25,846 nucleotides of DNA from Candidatus Mediterraneibacter colneyensis (GTDB lineage: Bacteria > Bacillota > Clostridia > Lachnospirales > Lachnospiraceae): contig DXEY01000139.1 in the NCBI GenBank assembly GCA_019114745.1, positions 1-25,846 of the forward strand, read 5' to 3'. This document shows, in pieces, positions 7,565 to 15,456 of the stretch. Both the position numbers and the translations under genes were made by a program. Position 1 is the first letter of the stretch; each line of letters starts with the position of its first letter. The notes beneath the pieces are model-generated. The model had not been told where the DNA came from. It did no database searches and saw nothing but the letters and a program-made list of their open reading frames with translations.

Positions 7565-7605
7565 AACGGGGACGTAGTAAAATTCGATTTTACTACGTCC
7601 CCGTT
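7565..7605. repeat. Perfect 19-bp palindrome with 3-base loop (REP/MITE-like or bidirectional terminator)
   Basis: AACGGGGACGTAGTAAAAT (7565-7583) is followed by TCG and its exact reverse complement (7587-7605). It lies between the convergent coat-like gene (stop 7547) and the HAD gene (stop 7617), the usual place for a bidirectional terminator. However, the arms are perfect, unusually long and not followed by a T-run. The GGGGAC...GTCCCC ends resemble dispersed palindromic repeats mobilised by REP-associated transposases. I see no second copy in this window. Confidence 0.8.
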
Positions 7606-7616
7606 TGCTCCTCTGC

Positions 7617-8459
7617 TTACAGGATGTATCGTTCTACCGCTCTCGCCGCGCCGTCTCTGCGGTTTGACTCCACTATATGATCCGCCCGCTCTTTCAGCGT
7701 GTTCACCGCATTGCCCATGGCGATCTTAAGCCCCGCCGCCTGAAACATCGACAGGTCGTTTTCTCCGTCTCCGATGCAGGCGATCTCTTCTTTTTCAATC
7801 CCCAGGTGTCCTGCCAGTTCTGCCAGCGCACGGCCTTTCGACGCACGCCCCGAATAGATTTCTGCATAGATGCCTGTGGAGGCAGCCTGCAGGCCGGGAT
7901 ATCTTTCCAGTACATCATACACATTCCGTCTTGCCCCCGGCGAAAGAAAATAAAACTGAAATTCTTCCACATTACAGTGATGATTCCTGATAAACGCTTC
8001 CATATCTCTGACACAGCAGATGCCTCTGGCGTCTTTCCCGTACAGCACCAGTCCTGCCGTAGCAAGGGCGCGTCCCTGGAGAAGATACTTATGTCTGATG
8101 TGTGAGGCGGTGCCAAGCCTGATCTTCCGGCAGCTTCTGAGCAGGCTTACAGATTCCTCAGGAGATATGGGCGCCTCAAAAAGCGTCTTTTGCCCCCTGG
8201 TGTCCGTAAGCTTTGCCCCGTTAGAAGTAATCACATAACGGAACAGTTCCCTGTTCGCCGCATCGTCATGCGTCCCCGTCTTCCGCAGCGTCCCTGCAGC
8301 CAGCCTGTGGGGGATACATTCCAGATTTCGTCCGGTGGTCGGGACGACAATAACCCCTCTGGCAGCCGCTTCTCTTAAAGCGCTCAGCACGGCGTCTGTC
8401 ATCCTGCTCTTCTGATCCAGGCAGGTACCATCCATATCTACTGCAAGTAATCTTATCAT
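7617..8459 (-). CDS. HAD-superfamily phosphatase, Cof type (HAD-IIB)
   Basis: This 280-residue cytoplasmic protein has the full HAD motif set: Asp8 and Asp10 in AVDMDGT (nucleophile and acid), the Thr41-Thr42 motif II (PTTGR), Lys208 in ASKGRAL and GDGENDLSMF (from residue 230) for magnesium binding. The large C2 cap between motifs II and III marks the Cof/YidA type, which hydrolyse sugar phosphates, nucleotides or similar small phosphoesters. The exact substrate cannot be read from sequence. The ATG follows AAGGAGACATT. It is the last gene of a likely operon with the 66-residue protein and the FAD oxidoreductase, and ends 12 bases from the palindrome. Confidence 0.9.
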   Translation of the reverse strand: MIRLLAVDMDGTCLDQKSRMTDAVLSALREAAARGVIVVPTTGRNLECIPHRLAAGTLRKTGTHDDAANRELFRYVITSNGAKLTDTRGQKTLFEAPISPEESVSLLRSCRKIRLGTASHIRHKYLLQGRALATAGLVLYGKDARGICCVRDMEAFIRNHHCNVEEFQFYFLSPGARRNVYDVLERYPGLQAASTGIYAEIYSGRASKGRALAELAGHLGIEKEEIACIGDGENDLSMFQAAGLKIAMGNAVNTLKERADHIVESNRRDGAARAVERYIL

Positions 8460-8505
8460 AATGTCTCCTTATCTCAGGTAATCCTTCTTTCCAGCCGGCG
8501 GCATA

Positions 8506-8706
8506 TTATTTTTCGACCAGGTCGTACAGTTCATACATGGACAGCATATTCTGATAAGTCAGCTTCCTTGTCATCAACTGCTGGTATGTCACTGATTTTA
8601 TTTTTCCTTTTTCTTTCAGTTCCTCCATCTGGCGCACGATATTTTCATATTCTTTCCGTACTGCCGCCAGCATTTTCTCAAACTGTTCCAGACGCTTTTC
8701 ATCCAT
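8506..8706 (-). CDS. Small coiled-coil protein of unknown function
   Basis: A 66-residue, highly charged protein, predicted almost wholly helical with a coiled-coil-like heptad pattern through residues 5-35. It then has a KSVTYQQLMTRKLTYQNMLSMYELYDLV segment that could form a second helix. No membrane segment, cysteine or catalytic motif is seen and I do not recognise the family. It begins six bases after the stop of the FAD oxidoreductase gene, and its ribosome binding site (GGGAGAGGG) lies inside the end of that gene, so translational coupling is likely. That makes it a real gene despite its size, perhaps an accessory or dimerisation partner. Confidence 0.75.
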   Translation of the reverse strand: MDEKRLEQFEKMLAAVRKEYENIVRQMEELKEKGKIKSVTYQQLMTRKLTYQNMLSMYELYDLVEK

Positions 8707-8712
8707 ATGATA

Positions 8713-10128
8713 TCATCCCTCTCCCGTTTTTTCCGTTTTCTGTCCGCCGGAGACATGATCTGCGATCTCTCTTGCCACATACACTCCGCTGGCAGACGCA
8801 TGGGACAGGGAATGTGTCACTCCGCTTCCGTCCCCGATCACATAGAGTCCTTTGTGGACGGTCTCCAGATGCTCGTTGAGCTTCACTTCCATGTTGTAGA
8901 ATTTCACTTCTACGCCGTAGAGCAGAGTGTCGTCATTGGCAGTCCCCGGCGCGATCTTGTCCAGGGCATACACCATCTCGATGATGCCGTCCAGGATACG
9001 CTTCGGGAGCACAAGGCTCAGATCTCCGGGAGACGCTGAGAGCGTGGGGCGCACAAACCCTTCCTCGATCCTCTCAGCCGTACTCCTCCTGCCGCGGATC
9101 AGATCGCCAAACCGCTGTACGAGCACGCCTCCGCCCAGCATATTCGACAGGCGCGCAATGCTCTCACCGTAGCCGTTACTGTCCTTAAAAGGCTCGGAGA
9201 AATGCTTCTCTACCAGAAGTGCAAAATTCGTATTCTCGGTCTGCTTCTCCGGATCTTCATAACTGTGTCCGTTGACAGTCACGATGCCGTTTGTATTCTC
9301 ATTTACAACGATGCCGTACGGGTTCATACAGAAGGTACGCACCTTGTCCTCAAACTTCTCGGTACGGTAGACGATCTTGCTCTCGTAGAGTTCATCTGTC
9401 AGATGAGAGAAGATCACCGCCGGAAGTTCCACCCGCACACCGAGATCCACCCGGTTGGATTTGGTCGGTATCGCAAGATGCCCGCAGATTTTTTCCATCC
9501 ATTTGCTGCCGCTTCTCCCGACAGAAACGATACATTTATCGCACGCATCCTCCCGTTCTCCGCTGATCACCCGGAATCCCGCGTCATCTGCTTCCAGGCT
9601 GTCCACATGGCAGTTGAAACGAAATTCCACCTTGTCTTTCAGCTCCTGATACAGGTTCTCCAATACAACATAATTAATATCCGTTCCCAGATGTCGCACC
9701 GAGGCATCCAGAAGTTTCAGCTTGTTCTGCATACACAGCTTTCTGAACTTTGTGCCGGCAGTAGAATACATTTTCGTCCCTTTTCCGCCGTACCTGACAT
9801 TGATATCGTCCACATAGTGCATCAGGCTGACCGCCGTATCTTTCCCGATATATTCGTAGAGCGTGCCGCCAAAGTCATTGGTGATATTATATTTTCCGTC
9901 GGAGAATGCCCCTGCTCCCCCGAATCCGCTCATGATCGCGCAGGTCCTGCAATTGATACAGCTCTTCACTTTCTTTCCGTCGATCGGGCATTTTCTCTTT
10001 TCAAGGGGATTTCCCGCCTCAAAAACTCCGATCTTTAATCCCGGCGCCCGTTTCGTCAGCTCATAGGCGGCAAATATCCCGCCCGGTCCTGCGCCGATAA
10101 TGATCACATCATATCTGCTCATACTCAT
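8713..10128 (-). CDS. FAD-dependent oxidoreductase, COG2509-like, with cysteine cluster
   Basis: A 471-residue cytoplasmic flavoprotein. The N-terminus YDVIIIGAGPGG (GxGxxG at 12-17) binds the FAD adenosine part, and a C-terminal GLYVIGDGSG segment closes the FAD fold. Cys47, Cys57, Cys60 and Cys63 (C-x9-C-x2-C-x2-C), followed by SGFGGAGAFSDGKY, are typical of uncharacterised COG2509 dehydrogenases. The cysteines could hold an iron-sulfur or zinc site. Substrate is unknown. The ATG at 10128 follows GGGAGGAG by five bases; an upstream in-frame extension of 60 codons overlaps the preceding gene and is rejected. It sits 32 bases after the YczE-like gene and leads into the 66-residue protein and HAD genes. 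A rubredoxin gene upstream is a possible electron partner. Confidence 0.88.
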   Translation of the reverse strand: MSMSRYDVIIIGAGPGGIFAAYELTKRAPGLKIGVFEAGNPLEKRKCPIDGKKVKSCINCRTCAIMSGFGGAGAFSDGKYNITNDFGGTLYEYIGKDTAVSLMHYVDDINVRYGGKGTKMYSTAGTKFRKLCMQNKLKLLDASVRHLGTDINYVVLENLYQELKDKVEFRFNCHVDSLEADDAGFRVISGEREDACDKCIVSVGRSGSKWMEKICGHLAIPTKSNRVDLGVRVELPAVIFSHLTDELYESKIVYRTEKFEDKVRTFCMNPYGIVVNENTNGIVTVNGHSYEDPEKQTENTNFALLVEKHFSEPFKDSNGYGESIARLSNMLGGGVLVQRFGDLIRGRRSTAERIEEGFVRPTLSASPGDLSLVLPKRILDGIIEMVYALDKIAPGTANDDTLLYGVEVKFYNMEVKLNEHLETVHKGLYVIGDGSGVTHSLSHASASGVYVAREIADHVSGGQKTEKTGEG

Positions 10129-10160
10129 TGTCTCCTCCCGCAAATACTTCCCTGTATCTG

Positions 10161-10829
10161 TTACTCCTTCAGTACAGCCTGTACCACGCGTTTCGTTTTT
10201 GGAAGCCAGAACTGCACCAGCGGACCTGTAAGAAATACCGCTGCAACTGTTCCCACTCCGACAGTTCCCCCTAAAAGAAACCCGAGTACCACAAAAAACA
10301 GGTCGCATCCAACTCTTACCCAGCGGAACTGCACGGACTCGATCTTGTCTGACAGAATGACCGCCACCAGATCATTCGGCCCTGTCCCGGCCCTGCTGTT
10401 GATCACGATCGACATGCCTGCGGAAAGGATGACACAGCCCAGGATCAGGCTGATGATCCTCACAGCCATTCCGGCATCCGTATTGATATAGTCCCCCAGA
10501 AGCCACGTAAACAGATCAATGATCGGACCTCCGCAAAACGCACAGACGACGGTTCCCGGCTTAATGTACCCTTTCGTAGTCAGGAGCATGACCGCCATCA
10601 GGATGCACAGCACGATCACATGCATTGTGCCCACTGTAAGTCCGCACATTCTGGACAGCCCCTGGACAAAGACCGTAAACGTATCTGTGCCCAGCTCCGA
10701 CAGCAGGAACAGGGTCACGCCGAGATGGGCGATGATCAGCCCCGCCAGAAGAACAGCAAGGGCTTTCACCCAGTCCAGGGCGCTCCGCCCGGAAGTATCT
10801 GCAGCAAATTTTTCCTTTTTCTTATTCAT
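10161..10829 (-). CDS. YczE/YyaS/YitT-family membrane protein
   Basis: A 222-residue protein with a basic N-terminus and about five to six membrane segments, including one at roughly 19-45 (VKALAVLLAGLIIAHLGV) and others near 70-85, 122-145 and 175-215. The LLSELGTDTFTVFVQGLS and NSRAGTGPNDL segments are typical of the YczE-like family (COG2364), whose biochemical role is not established. It is probably a cytoplasmic membrane protein, perhaps a transporter or regulator. It heads the likely operon with the FAD oxidoreductase 32 bases downstream. Only a weak ribosome binding site (GAGAGGAAG) precedes the ATG, and no clear promoter is seen in the 80 bases after the rubredoxin terminator. Confidence 0.85.
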   Translation of the reverse strand: MNKKKEKFAADTSGRSALDWVKALAVLLAGLIIAHLGVTLFLLSELGTDTFTVFVQGLSRMCGLTVGTMHVIVLCILMAVMLLTTKGYIKPGTVVCAFCGGPIIDLFTWLLGDYINTDAGMAVRIISLILGCVILSAGMSIVINSRAGTGPNDLVAVILSDKIESVQFRWVRVGCDLFFVVLGFLLGGTVGVGTVAAVFLTGPLVQFWLPKTKRVVQAVLKE

Positions 10830-10903
10830 ATCTTCCTCTCATTCCCTTTTCTTCCGATTTTCTCATCATTCCGACATCCGCATGCTGCGAATGTTTCGCT
10901 CCA

Positions 10904-10946
10904 AATAAAAACTGCCGTCCCGGTATTAAAATCATAGGACGACAGT
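10904..10946 (-). terminator. Rho-independent terminator of the rubredoxin gene
   Basis: On the minus strand ACTGTCGTCC and GGACGGCAGT form a ten-base stem with one non-pairing position around a 16-base loop. The stem is followed by TTTTTATTT (plus 10902-10910). It lies about 24 bases after the rubredoxin stop and separates it from the YczE-like gene. Confidence 0.75.
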
Positions 10947-10969
10947 CATTTCTCACATGTTCTGCGGGA

Positions 10970-11131
10970 TTATTCTACTTCTGAAAACTGGTCTTTTCCT
11001 ACCCCGCACAGCGGACAGAGGAAATCGTCCGGAACATCTTCCCATTTTGTTCCTGCTTCGATCCCGTTATCCGGATCACCTGCCGCCTCGTCATAAATAT
11101 ATCCACATACATCGCATACATATTTTTTCAT
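10970..11131 (-). CDS. Rubredoxin
   Basis: A 53-residue one-iron electron carrier. Its translation starts MKKYVCDVCGYIYDEAAGDP and carries the two CxxCG iron knuckles at Cys6/Cys9 and Cys39/Cys42, plus the usual DPDNGI, GTKWEDVPDDF and CPLCGVGKDQF segments. Length and spacing are canonical, and the protein acts in the cytoplasm, often passing electrons to oxygen- or peroxide-reducing enzymes in anaerobes. AGGAGG lies nine bases before the ATG. A strong promoter and a terminator frame it as a single-gene unit. Its physiological partner is not evident; the flavoprotein two genes downstream is a guess. Confidence 0.97.
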   Translation of the reverse strand: MKKYVCDVCGYIYDEAAGDPDNGIEAGTKWEDVPDDFLCPLCGVGKDQFSEVE

Positions 11132-11201
11132 TATTCTTTACCTCCTGGAATATTTTGATACCATTATCGTATCTTCTGCACGGAGAGTTCTCTCCTCACT
11201 C

Positions 11202-11230
11202 ATCATAGCATACCTCTGTCTGTTTTTCAA
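11202..11230 (-). promoter_or_regulatory. Promoter of the rubredoxin gene
   Basis: On the minus strand TTGAAA (plus 11225-11230), a 17-base spacer ending in TGC, then TATGAT (11202-11207). The -35 begins immediately after the stop codon of the YtvI-like gene. A GGAGAG-AA-CTCTCC palindrome lies in the predicted leader (about 11181-11194). Confidence 0.75.
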
Positions 11231-12355
11231 TTAATTTCCGTCCCTCAGCCCCAATATGCCATCGATCAGGATCCGGACATCATCGAGTATATAATCAAAT
11301 GCTCCCGCCCGGAACATATTGATGACCACCATTCCGATCGGCACTGCCAGGATCATCCACAGGAATCCTCCCATGCGGTAGCCGACGTAGAGAAGGAGAA
11401 GCGTTACCAGCGGGTTCAGGCCGACGCTGTCGCCCACCAGCTTTGGCTGTAAGAGCTGATGGACCGCCAGTGTGATCACGTAGATGATGACCAGCGCAAC
11501 TGTCATCCGGTAATCTCCCATAAAAAACTCATAGACCGCCCACGGGATCAGGGCAGTACCTGTTCCGAAAAACGGAAGGAAATCAAGGAATGCGATCAGA
11601 AGCGCGGCAAGGACAAAATAGCCGGTGCCAAGGAATCCAAGCCCTGCAAGCAGGATCAGAAATATGATCGCCATGATCTTAAACTGCGCTTTGAAATAGC
11701 CTCCTACTGCATACCTCAGATTGTCCATGACCAGAGTCATCCTTTTCTGGACCGCTTCCGGTGAAATCTTTCTCAGCCATCCGAGCACTTCTTCTCTCTG
11801 TACGATGAAGAAATATGCCGCAAGGACGGATACGATAAAGGAGATCAGATAATAGGGAACCCGTTTGGCAATATTTCCGGCTACCGTCACCGTAGGCTCA
11901 CTGATCCGTGAGACCAGGTCACCCATATACTGATCCAGGTTTTCTACTACCGTGCTCCATCCGTTCTGTATCCCTTCGGGAAGCCGTTCATAGATTCCCG
12001 ACAGCGTGACTCCGATCTGTCTCAGCCCTGTTTCGAGCTGGGAGTAGATATCCGGAAAATTCCGGATCAGGTCGCTCACCTCAGCCACGATCCGGCTGAT
12101 ACCGAAATAGAGGACTCCCACGATCGCCGCAAGGACGATAATAACGATCAGGGCTGATCCCAGTTTCCTGACGATCTTCAGTCTCTTTTCAAGCCACGTG
12201 ACAAGAGGCGCAGCGATCGCCGCAATGATCCATCCGATCACAAACGGCATGAAAAACCGGATCAGACTGACTCCGATCACGATGAACGCCGCTGTCGCTG
12301 TGATACTGAACAACAGCCGCAGTCCAACCTGCCAGTACGGACGCTTATTCTCCAT
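11231..12355 (-). CDS. AI-2E-transporter-family membrane protein, YtvI-like
   Basis: A 374-residue integral membrane protein of the AI-2E/UPF0118 family. Paired N-terminal membrane segments (about 15-65) and one near 70-95 are followed by a hydrophilic external stretch (about 100-160), then a membrane-rich C-terminal half. That half includes ALLIAFLDFLPFFGTG and the QPKLVGDSVGLNPLVTLLLLYVG signature. Length and spore-forming context fit the sporulation protein YtvI, but general AI-2E-family export or ion transport roles are possible. The start at 12355 follows GGAGGTGGGGCAGG and overlaps the last codons of engB by 11 bases, so the two are translationally coupled. A 13-codon longer start within engB is less likely. 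Confidence 0.85.
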   Translation of the reverse strand: MENKRPYWQVGLRLLFSITATAAFIVIGVSLIRFFMPFVIGWIIAAIAAPLVTWLEKRLKIVRKLGSALIVIIVLAAIVGVLYFGISRIVAEVSDLIRNFPDIYSQLETGLRQIGVTLSGIYERLPEGIQNGWSTVVENLDQYMGDLVSRISEPTVTVAGNIAKRVPYYLISFIVSVLAAYFFIVQREEVLGWLRKISPEAVQKRMTLVMDNLRYAVGGYFKAQFKIMAIIFLILLAGLGFLGTGYFVLAALLIAFLDFLPFFGTGTALIPWAVYEFFMGDYRMTVALVIIYVITLAVHQLLQPKLVGDSVGLNPLVTLLLLYVGYRMGGFLWMILAVPIGMVVINMFRAGAFDYILDDVRILIDGILGLRDGN

Positions 12356-12959
12356 CCTGCCCCACCTCCGCGGTCTGTGTACAACTCTGCTCAATCATCT
12401 CCCATATCTCCTCTCTTCCCTGTTTCGTTACGGAAGAGAATGGAATGACGCTTGTTCCGGGTACAAGCCCCAGGCCGTCTTTGAGCATTTTTACATGTTT
12501 CTGTATCTGGCTGCGCTTAATCTTGTCCAGTTTCGTTGCAATGATGATCGGCTCATATCCCTGCTCCACGATCCAGCGGTACATCATCCTGTCATTTGCG
12601 GAAGGGTCGTGCCGGATGTCAATGAGCAGAAACACCGCGCCAAGCTGTTTCGAGCTGTGCAGGTATTTCTCGATCATCCTTCCCCAGCGCTCTTTTTCCT
12701 TTTCCGACACTTTCGCGTAGCCGTAGCCCGGAAGGTCGACCAGATAGAGCTCATCATTGATATTATAAAAATTGATCGTCTGTGTCTTTCCGGGAGTCGC
12801 TGAGATGCGCGCATATGATTTCCGGTTCATCAGCGCATTGATCAGGGATGACTTCCCTACATTTGATTTTCCGGCAAAAGCCACCTCCGGTTTCTCATTT
12901 TCCGGAAGCGTGCTCGTCACCCCGCATACTGTCTCCAGATTAATGCTTCGTATTACCAT
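12345..12959 (-). CDS. engB: Ribosome biogenesis GTP-binding protein EngB/YsxC
   Basis: A 204-residue GTPase needed for late assembly of the large ribosomal subunit. All GTPase motifs are visible: G1 GKSNVGKS at 30-37, G2 around TPGKTQT (55-61), G3 DLPGYG at 75-80, G4 TKLDK at 142-146 and G5 near SSVT (175). The order and the YGYAKVS sequence after G3 identify EngB rather than Era or Der. The start at 12959 follows GGGAGGAAAAT; an extra 15 upstream codons lack a ribosome binding site. It lies 56 bases after lon, as is usual in Firmicutes, and overlaps the next gene. Promoter read-through from lon is likely. Confidence 0.97.
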   Translation of the reverse strand: MVIRSINLETVCGVTSTLPENEKPEVAFAGKSNVGKSSLINALMNRKSYARISATPGKTQTINFYNINDELYLVDLPGYGYAKVSEKEKERWGRMIEKYLHSSKQLGAVFLLIDIRHDPSANDRMMYRWIVEQGYEPIIIATKLDKIKRSQIQKHVKMLKDGLGLVPGTSVIPFSSVTKQGREEIWEMIEQSCTQTAEVGQDGE

Positions 12960-13015
12960 ATTTTCCTCCCTGCCAGGGTACGTCTGCCCTGCCATTATAT
13001 CCAACCGGCGAATAG

Positions 13016-15334
13016 CTATTCGCTCAGCGCCTCTTTTAACACCTCATCCATACTTTCCACAGGTATGATCTCCAGGCCTTTTGTGATCTCGGATGAGAGT
13101 TCTTCCACATCTTTCACATTCTGCCCCGGCACCAGCACGGTCCTGATCCCTGCACTCCTGGCGGCGAGCAGTTTCTCTTTCAGGCCGCCGATCGGCAGTA
13201 CCCTGCCGCGCAGAGTGATCTCTCCTGTCATGGCAAGATCGGCGCGGACTCTTTTTCCGGTGACAGCCGAAAGGATGGCGGTCGCCATTGTAATTCCGGC
13301 GGAAGGCCCGTCTTTTGGAACTGCCCCTTCGGGGATATGTACGTGGATATCATGCTTCTCAAAAAAGCCGCTCTCAATATCATACCGCCTGCTGACAGAG
13401 CGGATATAGCTGATTCCCGCCCTTGCCGACTCTTTCATCACATCTCCGAGCTGCCCGGTCAGGAGAAGTTCTCCGCTTCCGGGCATCACGTTCACCTCGA
13501 TCTGAAGCGTATCTCCGCCTACGCTCGTCCATGCCAGCCCTCTGACGATCCCCACTTCAGGAGCGGGATTTGCCATCTGATAGGTATATTTCTCTTTCCC
13601 GAGGAATTTGTGGATATTCCGGTCTGTTACAGCAATCTTTCTGCGGTCTGTCGTCAGGATCTCCTTTGCCGCCTTCCGGCATATATTTCCGATCTCACGC
13701 TCCAGCTGGCGCACGCCCGCCTCTTTTGTATAATTGCGCGCGGTCTTCCAGATCGCCTGTCTGCTGAAAGAAAGCTGTTCCGGAGTCAGGCCGTGGCGCT
13801 CAAGCTGCTTTGGTATGAGGTGTTCCATGGCAATATGCAGTTTTTCATTTTCTGTATAGCTGCTGATCTCGATCACTTCCATACGGTCCAGAAGCGGTCT
13901 GGGGATCGTCTGGAGTGTGTTTGCAGTTGTAATAAACATGACTTCGGACAGATCCAGCGGAACTTCCAGATAATGATCCCGGAATCTGCTGTTCTGCTCG
14001 CTGTCCAGCACTTCCAGGAGCGCGGAAAACGTATCTCCTTTATAGTCTGTACTTACTTTGTCGATCTCATCCAGGAGCATCACCGGATTTTTAACTCCGG
14101 CTGTGCGGATTCCGTTTGCGATCCTTCCCGGCATGGCTCCCACATAGGTCTTCCGGTGTCCCCGTATCTCGGCCTCATCGCGCACGCCGCCAAGCGAGAT
14201 CCGCACATATGGCTTCTTCATCGCCTTTGCCAAGGATTTTGCAATGGAAGTCTTTCCGGTTCCCGGAGGTCCGGCAAGACACAGGATCGGGCTGTCCCCC
14301 TTCTTTGTCAGGGTTCTCACGGCAAGAAACTCAAGGATCCTCTCCTTCACCTGCTCCAGCCCATAGTGGTCTTCGTCCAGCACCTGCTTTGCGTACTCAA
14401 TATCATTATTGTCCTTCGCAGCCTTATTCCAGGGCATCTCCAGAAGGGTCTCGATATAGGTCCGGATCACCCCGTTTTCGGCAGGCGATCCCAGAGAACT
14501 CTTGAATCGGTTGATCTCCTTTTGGAGTTTGTCTTTTACCTCTTTCGGCGCTTTCAGCTTTTTGAGCTCGCGCTCAAATTCTTCCGCGTCAGATATCGTG
14601 GAATCTTCCCCCAGTTCCTCGCGGATCAGCTTAAGCTGTTCCCTCAGGATATACTCCCGCTGATGCTTATCCACACGCTCTTTCACTTTCTTCTGGATCT
14701 CTTCTTTGATATTCATGATCTGGACTTCATTAACCAGCTTAAATGCAAGTTTCTCATATCTCTTCCAGAAATCCGTCTCACTTAAGAGCTCCTGCTGATC
14801 CGTATAGTAAAGCGGAATATTTGCCGCGATCTCGTCCACCAGTTTCTGAAGTCCCCTGATCTCCAGAAGCTGTGCCACCGACTCCTTTGACATCTTGCCG
14901 TTCTTTGACGCATAGTCTACGAGCATGTCTTTCAGTCCCCGCTCCATCGCCTCACTGTTCAGCTCATCCGGCACAGTCAGAGATGTCTCTTCGATCACCT
15001 CAACCTTTGCCCTGATATAAGGGTCTTTATATTCAATCTCTTTGAGCCGCCCCCTCGTCTCTCCTGATACGAGAACTCTTATGATATGCTTCGGCAGTTT
15101 AATGATCTGTTTGATCGTACCCACCGTACCGATCTCATACACATCCTCCATATCCGGATTTTCTGTATCAATGGATTTCTGGGCGGTGAGAAATATCTTC
15201 TGTTCCTCTACCATCGCCTCCTGTACCGCAGCGATGGAGCGCTGTCTGCTCACGTCAAAATGTACAACCATTTCCGGCATGATAGTCATGCCCCTGAGAG
15301 CGACCATCGGCATACTCTTTATCTCATTGTCCAT
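13016..15334 (-). CDS. lon: ATP-dependent protease Lon
   Basis: A 772-residue soluble Lon (LonA type) that unfolds and degrades damaged and regulatory proteins. Domains in order are an N-terminal substrate-binding domain (about 7-200), a helical linker, an AAA+ module with Walker A GPPGTGKT (355-362) and Walker B LLDEID (420-425), and the C-terminal protease domain. Catalytic Ser678 (PKDGPSAG) and Lys721 match E. coli Ser679 and Lys722 almost exactly. The start at 15334 follows AGGAGGAAAATAT; 74 further in-frame codons upstream run into the leader and clpX end and are rejected. It follows clpX by 122 bases that hold a terminator-like hairpin and a motif shared with the tig leader. Confidence 0.98.
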   Translation of the reverse strand: MDNEIKSMPMVALRGMTIMPEMVVHFDVSRQRSIAAVQEAMVEEQKIFLTAQKSIDTENPDMEDVYEIGTVGTIKQIIKLPKHIIRVLVSGETRGRLKEIEYKDPYIRAKVEVIEETSLTVPDELNSEAMERGLKDMLVDYASKNGKMSKESVAQLLEIRGLQKLVDEIAANIPLYYTDQQELLSETDFWKRYEKLAFKLVNEVQIMNIKEEIQKKVKERVDKHQREYILREQLKLIREELGEDSTISDAEEFERELKKLKAPKEVKDKLQKEINRFKSSLGSPAENGVIRTYIETLLEMPWNKAAKDNNDIEYAKQVLDEDHYGLEQVKERILEFLAVRTLTKKGDSPILCLAGPPGTGKTSIAKSLAKAMKKPYVRISLGGVRDEAEIRGHRKTYVGAMPGRIANGIRTAGVKNPVMLLDEIDKVSTDYKGDTFSALLEVLDSEQNSRFRDHYLEVPLDLSEVMFITTANTLQTIPRPLLDRMEVIEISSYTENEKLHIAMEHLIPKQLERHGLTPEQLSFSRQAIWKTARNYTKEAGVRQLEREIGNICRKAAKEILTTDRRKIAVTDRNIHKFLGKEKYTYQMANPAPEVGIVRGLAWTSVGGDTLQIEVNVMPGSGELLLTGQLGDVMKESARAGISYIRSVSRRYDIESGFFEKHDIHVHIPEGAVPKDGPSAGITMATAILSAVTGKRVRADLAMTGEITLRGRVLPIGGLKEKLLAARSAGIRTVLVPGQNVKDVEELSSEITKGLEIIPVESMDEVLKEALSE

Positions 15335-15376
15335 ATATTTTCCTCCTGAATTGCGTATAAATACAAGTGCCCGGAA

Positions 15377-15454
15377 TTTGGCTCGTCGCCATCGCAAAAA
15401 GCGGGTACAGATGGGATAATCCACTGCACCCGCCCCACGGCAGCCTGTGCCGTG
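15377..15454 (-). promoter_or_regulatory. clpX-lon spacer: terminator-like hairpin plus tig-shared motif
   Basis: On the minus strand a CACGGCA/TGCCGTG hairpin (15436-15454) is followed by a longer stem. There GCGGGTGCAG pairs with CTGTACCCGC and TGG with CCA (15401-15433), directly before TTTTT (15396-15400), so this can act as an intrinsic terminator or attenuator after clpX. The next bases, GCGATGGCGACGAGCCAAA (15377-15395), match the tig leader at 18802-18820 in 17 of 19 positions, and the T-run before them is shared too. No confident separate lon promoter is seen between this and the lon start. Confidence 0.6.
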
Positions 15455-15456
15455 TC

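Noticed and set aside
10129..10308. Upstream 60-codon extension of the FAD oxidoreductase
   Set aside because: It overlaps the end of the YczE-like gene and lacks the flavoprotein fold, whereas GGGAGGAG precedes the ATG at 10128.
13337..14785. 482-codon plus-strand open frame opposite lon
   Set aside because: It has low-complexity, cysteine- and histidine-rich composition typical of antisense frames and lies wholly within a well-supported lon gene.
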